64,000 nt of DNA from Tetragonia tetragonoides (GCA_038025085.1 CM076140.1:1986501-2050500); one strand, 5' to 3'. Counted from the first letter of the stretch, positions 1 to 12,300 are shown. The notes: generated from the letters alone by a model not told the origin. A program made the numbers and translations.

Positions 1-732
1 CTTCTTTGAGATTAGACATATGCACGTACAAGGCACGTACACACACATACAAACACAAAATTGAAAGAGGTTTGTGAGGTGACTTATTATAAAAGAGCAA
101 GTCTTCTATGAAATCACTTTTCAGAAAATATAGGGGTCACTTACTATAAGCCGTTTCATTGCATTGTTTCAATGCACTTCTTTAATAGAACTTCGACTCT
201 ACCCTTACCCTTTAAGTTCTTCGATAACATATACTACTATCTTAATAATTTATTCTAACCTTTATATAGGCATAAATGAGTCATTTCACTTGATTCCTTA
301 ATCTAAGGTCTTTTTTCCTTAGTTGATACTCTTTCGAGTTTCGACTAGTATTATATCACACATTCATTCCGAAATTCTCAACTTTGCATTGAACTCATCC
401 AATCTCGAATACTGTCCATTTCTTCAAAGCCGATAACCATGCAAGTATTAATTCTTAATTAGAAAATCTTAGCACATCACATGAAAATACGAGGGGGAAG
501 TTCATTGACAGGTTAGAAATTAGCTCTATTAGCGTTTTCCCTGAGATTAAATGTGATGTGAATAAGATCAAATTTTAAAGCAAACTTTTGGAGTTTAAAC
601 ATAAAAATCACCTCCTCCAAATTAGTACACCCCACGAGGGGGAGAGAGGCACAAACCCAGATAGTATGTGTAGGCCAAAACCGAGACCAAACGTCTTCCC
701 TTCCCTCACTTCAAAGGGTTTTACCCCAATGC

Positions 733-786
<54 letters not shown>

Positions 787-973
787 TCTTCAAAAATGCA
801 ATCTCCATGGCCTCTTGAACTGCTTCTACTCACTACAATACCTGTTCTGTCACTGACAGCACTTGCAGTGCAGCACATTCAGAATCAGAATCAGAAATCA
901 AAATCAAGTCTTTTTCTCTCAATATCCCTCATTTTCTTCTCCCTCAAAGGAAAGTGCTAGGATAATTAAAGAG
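1..973. other. upstream region of the receptor-like gene, no gene recognised
   Basis: AT-rich sequence without a convincing coding region. A short open frame at 588-818 is mostly the translation of a CT microsatellite and shows no family resemblance. The stretch just before position 974 probably contains the promoter and 5' leader of the receptor-like gene, judged only from position and from the CT-rich tract typical of plant leaders. Nothing else was recognised in the first 580 bases. Confidence 0.5.
735..783. repeat. (CT)n microsatellite
   Basis: An uninterrupted CT dinucleotide run of about 49 bases, roughly 190 bases upstream of the receptor-like gene start. CT runs of this kind are common in plant core promoters and 5' leaders, so it may be transcribed as part of the leader; that is inference from position. 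Confidence 0.95.
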
Positions 974-3331
974 ATGCCCTCTTTAGTTTATGCCCTCTTA
1001 TTGACATTCTTTCTTACCCTGAGACAATCTGGTGCAATACCCAGTTCTCATTCTTTCAGAAAGTCAGAAATTAATCCTAAAGATAGCACTTTTGATCATC
1101 AATGCAATGAAACTTGTGGTAGCTTTCAAGTTTCTTTCCCATTTTATGTAAACAATGCTTCATGTGGGTGGTCACAACCTCCATCCCCTGACTCATTCCA
1201 ACTCTCTTGCCTCAACTCAACTTCCCTTTTCCTCAACATTGATTCCCAAAATTATAAAGTTCTTGAATTATTTCCTGATGGGGTTTTGGTGGATTTCCCT
1301 GGGTTTTCAAACATTTGTCGCCCTTATAATGACTTAAATTCATTTGGGTTTGGGGGGAATCACAACTTTGGGATATCAAGTGACAATGTGATTGGTTTAT
1401 ATGATTGTGAGGACTCTTCTTTGTGTAAGGCTAACTGTGAGGCTAATGACTTGCCTGGTTGTGACAGGAATGGGAATGGGATTGGCCCAGCTTGTTGCTA
1501 TCCCTTATCTGATCATAGTGTATGGCATATAGGGAATGGTTTTGATGTTTTTTCTAAGTATGAGTGCAGAGGATTCTCTTCCTGGGTTATCCCTAGAGGG
1601 ATGTCCTCAAGGAAAAGAGGGGTTAAATTGGAATGGGCTCTTCCTATGAACTCATCCAAAGATGCTTGTGATGTTAATGCACACAGTGTAAATGCCACCA
1701 CTGTTAAGCATGGGATAAGGTGTATATGTGATGATGGGTTTGTTGGTGATGGTTATGCCAAGGGAACTGGATGCTTGAAATGTGAGTGGCTTGGACAAAA
1801 CTCTTTTTTTTTTTTTTAAATTTTTTTATTATAATGGGGTAGATTATGTCTAATGGTGTCAAATCATTTAGTTTTAATGCAATCCCATAAGTTGTCACAG
1901 AATCAGGGCAAGAGACTATAAGGTTGTATCTATAGAACCTTGATACTGACTACATTAGCAAGAAACTGACATCTATGCTTTTCACTGCTTATCTGCATAC
2001 TTTTGGTCTTAAATTTCTGTCTCCTGTTTGCTTTAGTGTGAAGATGCTAATCAGACCCCTGAAAGTCAAAATTATAAGTCTTGTACTGAAGTCAAATTTG
2101 GTCTTTCTGAATTCTGCAGCATGCTTCCAAGATGGAAAGGGAGAATTTGATAAAGATTGTGACCCCAAGAAGCACAGCAAAAGGAAGATTATAATACTAG
2201 TTGGTATGGTGACTTACTATCATTTTAAGTAAAATAGGATTTAAAGAAGAACGTTTCCTTGGAACTGATCTTCATTTCTTTTTTTGCTAAACTGCAGGAA
2301 TTCTTACATCAGTTCTTGCCACTACCTCCTTGATTGCCCTTCTATGTCTGATAAAAAGGTCAGTGAAATCAGCCGGATATGGCTCTCATCACCAGCCCCA
2401 CTTTCGCAGCACCTTATCATTCCGAAAATCTTGTAACACCCGGATTTTCACCTTAAATGAACTAGACGAAGCCACCAAAGGATTCAACGAGGGCCAGAAA
2501 CTGATGGATGGCAGTAGCTGCAGTGTCTTCACCGGCACCCTCAAAGATGGGACCCACATTGCCGTCCAAAGGGTCCCATGCGAGAACGAACGTGACCTCA
2601 TGCAAGTTTTAGCTCGGATTGAGCTCTTATCCACTATCCTACACCGGCACTTGGCTCACATATTTGGTTGCTGCATCGACTCTGGTTACACTCCTATGGT
2701 GGTCTATGAACTCCCCGAAAATGGCACCCTTGAAAAGCATTTACACCGAGGAAAAGAAGATAAGGTTGGCCTTGATTGGTACAAGAGGTTAAGTATCTCT
2801 GCTCAAACTGCTAGTTTACTTGCTTTTCTACAACATGAGATTTCTCCTCCTGTTTTCCACCATGATCTCAAGTCTAGTAGTATATTCCTAGACCAAGAAC
2901 ACAATGTGAAGGTCGCCTGTTTCGGAATGCTGAGTGATATAAAGTTCTGTAGGAGTGATGTTTATGACCTGGGGTTAGTTCTGTTGGAGATAATCTCAGG
3001 CTCAAAACACACAGATACACCTACAGTGGCTCTGCAGAAGATTAGGGATGGTAAGTTAGAGGAGGTGTTAGACCCTCTTCTTTACTTCCATGAACAGCCC
3101 ACTTTTAGGAGAGAAGAGATTGAGATAGTTGCTGATATTGCCACAAGGTGCCTGCTATTTGGAGGGGATGGCAAGCTCGGCATGATAGATGTTGCTCGAC
3201 AACTCGTGCACATCATGAAGGGGAGCATTGATGGAGGTAGTAAAAGAGGGCCAGCATTGGAGGAGACCTTCTCAAATTCTAGTCTACTTCAGATGATTTC
3301 CATGTCTCCTGACTCCATTTATACTCCCTGA
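974..3331 (+). CDS. wall-associated-kinase-like receptor, probable pseudokinase
   Basis: Three exons are inferred: 974-1781, 2120-2203 and 2298-3331, giving 641 residues. The start at 974 is chosen because it begins a clean signal peptide (MPSLVYALLLTFF); the frame is also open upstream to an ATG at 863. After the signal comes a cysteine-rich GUB_WAK-type extracellular domain (from about residue 44, CNETCGSFQVSFPF) and a short EGF-like end (CICDDGFVGDGY). A membrane span lies at about 299-316, then a kinase-like domain. Its key residues are changed: the ATP-binding lysine is Gln388 (IAVQRV), HRD is HHD at 485-487, DFG is CFG at 505-507, and the activation loop is nearly absent, since CFGMLSDIKF runs straight into RSDVYDLG. 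The family best matching from memory is the 'probably inactive receptor-like kinase' group of Arabidopsis At2g46850. A scaffold or co-receptor role at the plasma membrane is likely; ligand and partner are unknown. Confidence 0.85.
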
Positions 3332-3524
3332 ATCCAATTCATCCAGCTATGTGACAATCAGCAGAAGTTCGAAATTGATTTTCCTACCACCACTTGAAAT
3401 CGTGAATGTATTATTCTTGTTTGCTTAAGGTTTTCAATCTTCTTGTACTTGGATCTGTACTGTGTATATGCATTTAGCAATGGGTACTGATGTTCATTTA
3501 GTACACACCTTCAAGTATTAAAGT

Positions 3525-3574
3525 TCTCATTCAGCTCCCCTCAAAAAAAAAAAAAAAAAAAATCTCATTCAGCT
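3525..3574 (+). mobile_element. ultra-short A-tail retroposon with 12-bp target duplication
   Basis: The 12-base word TCTCATTCAGCT occurs at 3525-3536 and again at 3563-3574. Between the copies lie only CCCCTC and about 20 adenines. A target-site duplication around a few bases plus poly(A) is what extreme 5' truncation of a LINE- or SINE-type transcript during target-primed reverse transcription leaves behind. Confidence 0.6.
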
Positions 3575-4595
3575 AAAGCCTAATTGGCTTGCATAATGTT
3601 TTCTTAACATCCATAGAAGCATATAGTATATGTTACAGTTACACAGCAGAAAATGTTACACAGGCCACATCAGAAAAGGGAATAACAAACCAAGTCTCGA
3701 ACAGAAGTTCTTTTCTTTGGTACTTGTGTCTCTATTCTTTACTTCTTACTTGTGTTCACTGCGCACTAGGCACTTTCACCGGAGAAAGATTGCTTGCTTT
3801 GGCCGGAGTAGGGGACTAGAGACCACAACAAGTTGCCAAGAGTTCCCTCGGCCCCTGTATTTTTGGGTTGGGTGAGAGTGAACTTTTGACCAATTAGAAT
3901 CAATTAATGTTTATGGTATCGATGAACCAAGATCAATGATCATTGGATCAAGGAATGACTTCTTTTTTTTAAAAGGAATCAAGGGATGAGTCTTGGTGCC
4001 TATGGATCTTAACATTTCTGTGATGAGCTCAATGGTTTGCCTTGTATATAGGCAGCTCAAAAAACCGCGGCTCTGGCTAAAGTATACACCCTCCTAGATG
4101 CGGCAAACCAAAAACCACGTAAACTTGGACAATATTAAGCGGATTGCCCCATATTAAAGGCATTGAGCATGCATATAAGTTAATGAGTTACTTCGCCCAT
4201 TATCATATAACTACTTGACCGAAAGCTCGATCTGAGCAAAAACCTCTCCAACCAGGCTTAACGCAACCAGACCCATACTCGTGCCATCAGAAAATAACAC
4301 ACACCCATATAACCCTTGTAAGTTTGTAACTGAAATAATCTGACCCAAAACTATACTATTTCTCAATTAAAGTTGCGCAACTTAATGACTTATAATAGGG
4401 TGATTAGAAGCAGAGGAAGTAAATCATATTCATTGTCTTTTGGTCCAATCGCAGAGAGTGAATATATTGGAAACGTGGACATTACATCCTAGATATTTTG
4501 TAAGATCATAATTTGTGGTGCAACCCCCTATTCAACATTTTTTAAATTTCAGGGAGATCAAGTTTGATTGTGGAGCCCCACTATCATCCTTAAAT

Positions 4596-4634
4596 GGCGA
4601 ATCTTGTAACCCAAAAAAAAAAAGGCGAATCTTG
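4596..4634 (+). mobile_element. ultra-short A-tail retroposon with 11-bp target duplication
   Basis: GGCGAATCTTG is present at 4596-4606 and 4624-4634, bracketing TAACCC followed by about 11 adenines. The layout matches the insertion at 3525-3574 and suggests the same origin by retroposition of a transcript tail. Confidence 0.55.
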
Positions 4635-5174
4635 AGCCAATATGAAGAAAAAGAAATTAAGAAAGAAATTAAGGCGGAAAAAGAGAAGAAAGTGTGCAAA
4701 GAGATGGGAACGCACGAACATAAGACTAAGACAACCTTGCATGAATTCCATACAAGGCAACCATTTGTCCACCACAAACGTAGCAAATAGTCAAATACTA
4801 CCAACACGTTTGATATTTTCTATCATGTTTAAAAATAGAGGTGTTACCTTGTTTCAGTAGCCTATGTTTTCTCCTTCTAAGCCACCACATTGCCTCAATT
4901 TTCTTCCTTAAAATCATATTTGACTATAAATTAATCACCGACCCCTTCTTTCTCTCTCCTATCTTTCACCATATAATCCTACATCTAACAGTCTTTCCTA
5001 TCTTACTGATAACATTTTCTCTATTTTTTGACTTTTGATCAGTTTCCAGGTACACTAGACATTTGCTTTTCTCTGTACTTGAAAGTTGAACCTATCTTTA
5101 GCGTTTAGCTTTTTGTATGTATCCATATAAATTTTCCATTAACGTGCACATTGGTTTATGTTTAGTTACCAAAG

Positions 5175-6820
5175 ATGAGTGACGAAGCAATAGCAAGTGA
5201 AGACGCTCAGATGATCCAGTCACCACGCCGACCTGCCCGGCTGAATGAAAGGATCCTCTCATCGCTATCCAGGAGATCAGTCGCTGCACATCCATGGCAT
5301 GATCTTGAGATTGGTATGTGCAATAATTTATCTAGTAATAACTCATTGTAATGTATGCTTGTGCAATAGATTTGGTTTGCTTACAAATGCAGTGAAACTA
5401 ATCACATTTAGCAAATTTCTGGTTGCAGGGCCTGAGGCACCCCGAATTGCCAATTGTGTAAGTTTTTTCCTAAAAAGTTTTACCTTTAACTAAAGACATG
5501 ATACAAAACCCTTTAAGGCTTAAGCATGTCTTGGGTATTAAACTAAACTATTCTGTTTCCTCTGTTTGATACAGGTTGTTGAGATCACAAAAGGAAGCAA
5601 AGTCAAATATGAACTTGACAAGAAAACAGGAATGATAAAGGTAACTAATCAGTTCCTACGTACAGCTAAAAGATCTTGACTTTCAAGACTTTTTTTTTTT
5701 TTTTTTTTTTTTCTGACAACGTTTCATGACCATTAATCTGCACGTTTTGCCCACTGGAATCCTGTAGGTTGATCGGATCTTATATTCATCGGTGGTCTAT
5801 CCTCATAACTATGGGTTTGTCCCTCGCACATTGTGCGATGACAACGATCCCCTTGATGTCTTAGTCCTCATGCAGGTAACTTGATTTGTAATCTAATGAT
5901 TCGCTTAACAGATTCAGTATTCTCCTTGTTCAAGATCATCCCAACAAGGAGAACATAATTTATTGAAAGTGTTAAGAAACCATTTTCATGCTCTGCTGAT
6001 CAGTATTTTGATTATGAACAGGAACCAGTCTGTCCTGGTTGTTTTCTGAGAATAAAGCCAATTGGATTAATGCCCATGATTGATCAGGTACAACAATGAT
6101 CTGAGCACATCCCCCAAATTACAGCTAATCTCACTTTCACTTACTCTTCTAATTAAGTACTAATGCGACAGGGCGAGGCAGATGACAAGATCATAGCAGT
6201 TTGTGCTGACGATCCTGAGTACAAGTATTACAATGATATTAAGGAGCTTCCTCCACACCGACTTGCTGAAATACGACGTTTCTTTGAGGACTGTATCCTT
6301 AAAACAAATCAAAGCAAATCAAGCCACATCCCCCAATCCCTAGGATACAAAGTTTCTTGGTTTTCATTAAGGTTTGATAATCTTGTTTCCTTTAACTAAC
6401 AACACAGACAAGAAGAACGAGAACAAGGAAGTTGCTGTCAATGACTTTCTGCCTGCACAAGCGGCCTTTGACGCTATCCAGCACTCAATGTAAGCGATTT
6501 ACCTCTTCTGTTTCCCTCAGTTAGAGATACATTACCTGAACCTAAAACTATAACATCAACGTGCTTCTAAACCAATTACGTCTTGCCATGTGTGTCACGG
6601 CTACACACGGCATGACAGGATTGGTTTAGTGGCGTTGCTGTTATGAACACTCAGGAACCACTGAACCAGTATTTCTGATGAAGCACAATGGTTCCTGAGT
6701 GCTACATATCGAACCCTCTCCCATTCTTGTATTCACCTCCTTATATATTAATGAGCTTTGTTGTCCATGGCGTGCAGGGATCTGTACGCAGAATACATTA
6801 TGCACACTCTGAGGAGGTAG
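5175..6820 (+). CDS. soluble inorganic pyrophosphatase (class I, plant cytosolic type)
   Basis: Eight exons: 5175-5313, 5429-5457, 5575-5640, 5768-5875, 6022-6087, 6172-6292, 6408-6489 and 6778-6820. Joined, they encode 217 residues, the usual length of plant soluble pyrophosphatases. The enzyme hydrolyses pyrophosphate to two phosphates with magnesium and so pulls biosynthetic reactions forward in the cytosol. The family signature [10 protein letters not shown] is intact, as are the basic region [14 protein letters not shown], the segment YPHNYGFVP, and [10 protein letters not shown] with [17 protein letters not shown] near the end. The protein starts [12 protein letters not shown], with no targeting peptide. 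All seven introns have GT-AG ends. The last intron (6490-6777) holds foldback DNA. The gene converges on DCL1. No defect was seen, and function is very likely intact. Confidence 0.95.
6567..6701. repeat. two adjacent foldback hairpins in the last pyrophosphatase intron
   Basis: Hairpin 1 spans 6567-6629: CTAAACCAAT at its left end is perfectly complementary to ATTGGTTTAG at its right end, with partly complementary inner arms (GCCATGTGTGT against ACACACGGCATG). Hairpin 2 spans 6648-6701 with perfect 13-base arms, CACTCAGGAACCA and TGGTTCCTGAGTG. A third pairing, TGGTTTAGTGG (6622-6632) with CCACTGAACCA (6657-6667), would compete with both. This could be a small MITE or a structured intronic RNA; neither is proven. 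Confidence 0.6.
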
Positions 6821-9388
6821 ATCGCATTCAGAAACCAGCTACATTGACATACAGTTTCTGAACCATTTTGGCCATTACAAGTCCTCTACAACGTTTATTT
6901 TACCGGCTTTAATCGAAAATTTCTAATATGAGCTAATAATTTCCATTACCCCCTTCAAAGTATCAGTAATCTCCTATGTATTTTTGTTTTTCTGATTTTC
7001 GTCTTGTTTTGGCGAGGAGGAACTCCATGTTTGCCAACAGAGACACGAAGAGATTGGAGGTTGTATTTGTGTTTTCCCTTTTTGTTCTTTCAAAAAACTC
7101 ACGTCATGGGATGTAATTTTTGTGGTGTTCGAAGCAAAATTCAATGACCAAGGGTTTCAGTTTAGCTTGTTGTTAATTCATGTTATAAACGCTACTCCTA
7201 GATACCAAACTTTATACTGAGTTTTTTTTTGTTCTTGTTTTTTAGGGTTCCTAGATACCTAACTCATCAGCATTTCAGTTACAATCAAATCTTTCCCTTC
7301 CGAGCCACAAATGCGACATTTACTCCCCTCTGTGAGCCCTTTGAGTTCACGCCTCACAGGCTCACAGCTAGGGAGTATAAAACTCCCAGAATGATGGTGT
7401 GCCATGGGCATGGCTCGAAACTCGAAAGCCACCCACATGCTAAAGATCTATAGCTTGCCTTTCGCATCCTGCCTAAAATTATTTAGCATGTGATGTGGTC
7501 TTCTTAAACATTGGAGATCAATATTAGCAGCTGCCAAAGCCTTGACAGGTGCATGCAGTGGCAACTATGAAATGGTATCGCTTGCCTGTTTTACCGTGAA
7601 AAGTATTGAGAGGGGCACTTTGATCAAGAAAGCAATATTTGTTCTCTCTCTCCTCAACTTCTCTCCCTTGTATTGCTGGGTGACATGCTCATTGATTCTT
7701 AAGATCTTATTTTTGTGACTTGACACTGGCAAGCGAATGCAATTCCAGCTTGTCACGGCTGACGTTCTAAGGGATGTAAAAAATGCAATAGAGCCCGCCG
7801 GAAATCAGAATTCTTATATTGATCAAGTTTACAATACATATTGCAGTAATTGCATCATACACTGCAAAGCTTGATAATTTCGGATAAAATAAATAAGAAT
7901 TCGGCTTATACCAGTGACCAGACCTGAGGCCGATGCAAAGAAGAAAAACTGTCAAATGTTGCATGTTATATTGCATCCTACATGTTTGTAAAATTGCTAC
8001 CTTTTCTGCCGAAGTGTCCTCCCTTTTCTTATGAAATCCGAAAAACCGAACAAAAAATCAAAGAGAGAAAGTAAACAGAGGGCCATTTTGGTGAAATTGC
8101 ATGCAAGTCTGGTTGAAATTCGGCTGAAGGTAGGAACTTGCAAACAAAATTGTCATAAAAGGAAGTATACAAGACTACTCTGTTCTTGGGCTGGTTGTTC
8201 ACGATATATTCGCTACTGAACACGCGAGTCTGAACATGACGTAGTGAGGGTGTCTCAGTCACCATTCACTTTACCCTCTTTTTGCATAGCAAAAAACGTA
8301 GTTACAAGACTACTCATGGACTAACATGGCAATCAGCAGACATAGAACAAGAAGACCCAAAGCACAATTATCCAGTGGGTCGTTGCTGGTACCAAGAAGG
8401 CCAAGGTCACACCGAGGGTTGCAGATCCTAATGTTGGGCAGAAGATTGATTCTTCAGGTACTAGCACCACAACTGTGGAGAGCCAGGACGCCCAAGCTAA
8501 AATATATATAGCTTGTGATTACAAGACACCTGGGCGCAGGGTGGATTTGAGTCCTGATGAATACTTGTACCCAGCCACCCTACATCTTCGACGCCTGTTG
8601 CCAATGATATATAGACCCCTGCTCACTCCAAAGTTAGAAGCCAGCGGCATCCTTAAGCGCAAACCCACAACTCATAGCCATGAAATGAAACACCCATGCA
8701 CCCAACTAAGAAAATCTCTTAGAATTGTCTAGGGCTTCCAGCTATAACTGGGAAGAGTTGGGGGGGGGGGGGGGGCCTCTTACTTTTTTCCTTCTATTGT
8801 TGTTTGGGATATATGTTGGATAACTTTCACTGATTTATGTTCTTTGTAAGATGGCCTTAATGAATTCACCAAATTTCTTCCCGCACAAATATCATAGAGA
8901 GAAGCATGAGGAGCAATTGTCGAATTCCACAAATTGCTGTATGAACAAAACAATCTGGAAAGAATCCAATGTTTAAGAGGAAAGGCGCAAAATATTGACT
9001 GGAAGGAAAAATGAAGTTCAGTAAAAAAAGCTCGATGTTGAAGCAACTGGAACCCGGATCTAACCATGTCCTCCGACCTCCAGAACAAAAAGATGAGCTA
9101 TCAATTAGGATCCATGCAAATAGAATCACTGTTACAGAATTTGCTTTGCGTTTTATTGTGACCTAAACATATTTTGACGGTTGATTGTAAGAGAATTACG
9201 TGCACTGAAAGAATACATTACATTTTTTTTGCTCGTCGAAAGAATACATTACATGATTAGAACTATTGGTCACCTAAAAATGCTGACATGCACCAAAACA
9301 GGGTATTATATGATCAGAAGCAAATGAGCTGCACAACAAACCCTGCTTGGTGTAATATGCACGAACGAGCATCATAACAAACTCACCT
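6821..9388. other. intergenic region between convergent pyrophosphatase and DCL1
   Basis: The first part presumably holds the pyrophosphatase 3' untranslated region and the last part that of DCL1. Several open frames of 60-100 codons (for example 8326-8732 on plus and 8780-9129 on minus) show no recognised family. A run of about 15 guanines starts near 8761. One A-tail insertion with a 17-bp target duplication is listed separately. Nothing else was recognised. Confidence 0.5.
9207..9254 (-). mobile_element. ultra-short A-tail retroposon with perfect 17-bp target duplication
   Basis: GAAAGAATACATTACAT is repeated exactly at 9207-9223 and 9238-9254. The 14 bases between them read, on the minus strand, GACGAGC followed by seven adenines. 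A perfect 17-bp duplication around such a short A-ended insert is strong evidence of a target-primed retroposition event that copied almost nothing but the tail. Confidence 0.65.
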
Positions 9389-12300
9389 CTACTGCGCCTC
9401 AGTCATGACTGATGAGTACCATCTGTTCAGAAGCTCCAATAGAAGAGCTGCAGCAGAATCTTTGGCCTTCTTAACACTTGGCATAGGCTCTCCAATGCAT
9501 TCATCAGTCCAACCTTTGTCGGTGGTGTTGACCCGAACAGCAAACGTAAACTTCTTGGCATGTGCAGGACCACCTTCAGTCACACACCTAAAAACAGCCC
9601 AAAGGCATCAAATGTGAACTTCTTTACCGGGATATGGGGAGGGGGGGGGGAGAGAGGGTGGCTGGGAAACTGATATCTAACCTGTAGAGTGGCATAGGCC
9701 AGTTTCTGCGTAAACAGATATCATTTAATGTCTGCCTTGTGAATGTCTGCCCACTGTTCTTTTTCTTCTTTCCACTCTCATCAGCTTTGTCTTTGGCCTC
9801 AGCTTGTTCTTTCTCCTTTATAGCAACCAGAGCGTTCCGTGCAGCTAATTTTTGCGCCATCTTCTTCTGTGGATTCTGAGCAACCCCAATCTGAACACCA
9901 TCTACGTAAACTTCAACAGTGGCTACATTCCCATCTCGAGTGGCCTTATATTCCAGACCTTCAGCTTGCTGCTGGCATCGTTCTTGCAGCTCTCTCACAG
10001 GATGCATCGGAAGTGTTTCTGGAGTAACCATTGGTTGCAATAAAGGCTCAAAGACCTAAGGTATTGCAAAAAAGAAATCTAAGCCCTCAAATATCCAAAC
10101 ACATTTAACCTTAAAGGCCTAACGTACTAACATGTATTAGACAAACTTTTAAGAAGTAGACTTACTCTCCAAACGATTGCAGTATCACGTCCACTATCAA
10201 GGAAAATGGCTCCAGCAATTGACTCAAAAATGTCACCAAGAACTTTGGGAGCCTTGCAATCTCCTAATCCAAAGGAATTAAATCCAGGTTTTGAGAGATC
10301 TTCTTTAACTTCACAAAATCCCGTATCTGCCGTGTATGACCAAATACCCCACCCCCACCCCCCCCCCCCCAAAACAAAAAAAAGGAAAAAGAAGAGAATT
10401 TTAGTGAGAACTTAGAACAAGGCTTTACGAGGTAATATCATTCAGCAGATGGCAAGGAGTTAATTTCTCCAATAATCCAAACATAAACTAAAAATAACAC
10501 CTGCTTTTCGAGGGAAGTAGATCCATGTCTTAAATGACACATGAAGCTTGTGTTTAACTGCAACTCGAGCAAAATTTTCATTGTTTACAGCTGCTGCACG
10601 CAAATCTGTCAAACGGCCAGGGGGCAAATCTGTATACAAGAAGAACAAGTGCCTAGTAATAAGATGATCCAATACTGCATCACCTACAAACTCTAGCCGC
10701 TGGTAGCAGGAGACCCCAGAAGATGGACGCGAAGCATGAGTAATTGCTTCAACCAGCAGCGTCCTATCCCTGAATTTAATCTTTAGAGCACCTTCTAAGG
10801 CATCAAAATCAACACTTCTAAGAACACCCTCTGGAACATTGGTCAGCCTCTTTGGACACTCGATCTCTTCAGGGTTGAACTCTATGTCAATCCCAATCCA
10901 TTTCATTAAGTGGTTCGCAGCACTCTTTCCACCTTCAACATAGTAAACTCCAATGAGCGATTCAACAACATCTGCCAATGTCTTGCTGGAAAGAACCCTG
11001 TAGGAACTTGAATCACTTTCAACTTCACCATCTTCCATTTCATCATCGTCAAAAGTATCAGCAGCTCTTTCTCTACTGGCCTGTGCAGCTGATCTTTCCT
11101 GATCAAACAAGGATGATTCCTCTTCCTTGCTGTCCTCATCAAACACTGGGAGAACACCAGGCGCAGCCCATCTAGATGGAGCAAAGCGATCAGCTTGGAT
11201 ATATGACTGAAGTCCTTTATTCAAAGCATGCTGGTACAACACCATATTGCTAACCATTTTCTGTCTCATACGTGTCAGCTGACCCTCATGTTTTTGAGGA
11301 TATTTAAGAAAAAGAAATTTACTAACTACCCATTTCAAATAAGCATCTCCCAGAAGCTCTGCTCTTTCATAACAGAACGTCTCTTGACATGAGGCTGCAG
11401 TCAATGCTTCCAGAATCTACATATTGGCAAGCGGTTAGATAGATTGAAACAGATAACAGTCACATCCATGTGAATTCTACTATGACAAGAAGATGAGAAA
11501 GTGACAGGACAACCTTTGTAGCAGGGATTGGATAGCTAATTATACTCTTAAGCTCAATAGCAAGTAACATGCTTTCCACTCGTCTCATTATTGATGGCAG
11601 TCTTTGGGCACCTCGGATAAGCATTCCAGGAAGTGGATGTACAAAACATAACTCAGCAGGTAGAAAAACATAATATGTTTTGTCAAGGGTCTCCTCAGAA
11701 TCACCTTCAGGTTCTACATAAGTCAAATACATTAGTCCATAAAGCTATGCCAGTTACAGAGAGAGAGTGATCTGGGAGTATCAACATACCCTCAGAATGT
11801 TCAAATCTTGGGGAAAGAAGATTCTTGCAATATGAAACACCACGTCCTCTCAGTAAAGGCTGCTGCTTGTATATCAATTCAACTCCATACCTGTTGCCAG
11901 TGACGAAAACCATGATGCCATATGCACCTTTTATTGTGCAGGAGGAAGCAAAAGCTTATCCAATCTGTAAAGTAGACTATCTGTCAAGCAAAACTTTAAC
12001 ACCTGACAGAGTCACGTCTTCCTTCCCAGATTGGATAAGGCGCTTCTGCTTCTCCATGCACAACTTGGTGTGCATTTCGGCAAGCGCGTTCTTGCGTTAG
12101 AATGACAACAATGAAGAATGGAACTAATTGAAATGACAGTGGAATGTAACAAACAGAAAAGAAGGAAATACAACTTATTTAAGTTGGGTAAGTTCTCAGT
12201 TAAAAGAGCTTTTAAAAAAGAAATGTGTAGTATGAAGAAGAAGAGAAAGAAACAACTGCAGATGTTTAAAAGAGCCATACTTCTGCTTGTAGTAGTCTGC

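Larger units (their letters stand above)
3332..5174. other. intergenic region between receptor-like gene and pyrophosphatase
   Basis: The first few hundred bases are presumably the 3' untranslated region of the receptor-like gene. No coding family is recognised. Short frames near 4515-4860 are lysine-rich or phenylalanine-rich only because the DNA is A- or T-rich. Two tiny A-tail insertions flanked by direct repeats lie here and are listed separately. The last few hundred bases presumably hold the promoter and leader of the pyrophosphatase gene; no clear box was identified. Confidence 0.5.

Noticed and set aside
863..973. Longer N-terminus of the receptor-like gene starting at ATG 863
   Set aside because: The added 37 residues are not hydrophobic and would bury the signal peptide; starting at 974 gives a normal cleavable signal.
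4515..4860. Lysine-rich plus-strand frames and their minus-strand shadow
   Set aside because: They are produced by A-rich low-complexity sequence, including an A-tail insertion.
8326..9129. Several 60-100-codon frames on both strands
   Set aside because: No recognised domain, no splice partners that extend them, and they lie in the expected 3' flanks of two convergent genes.
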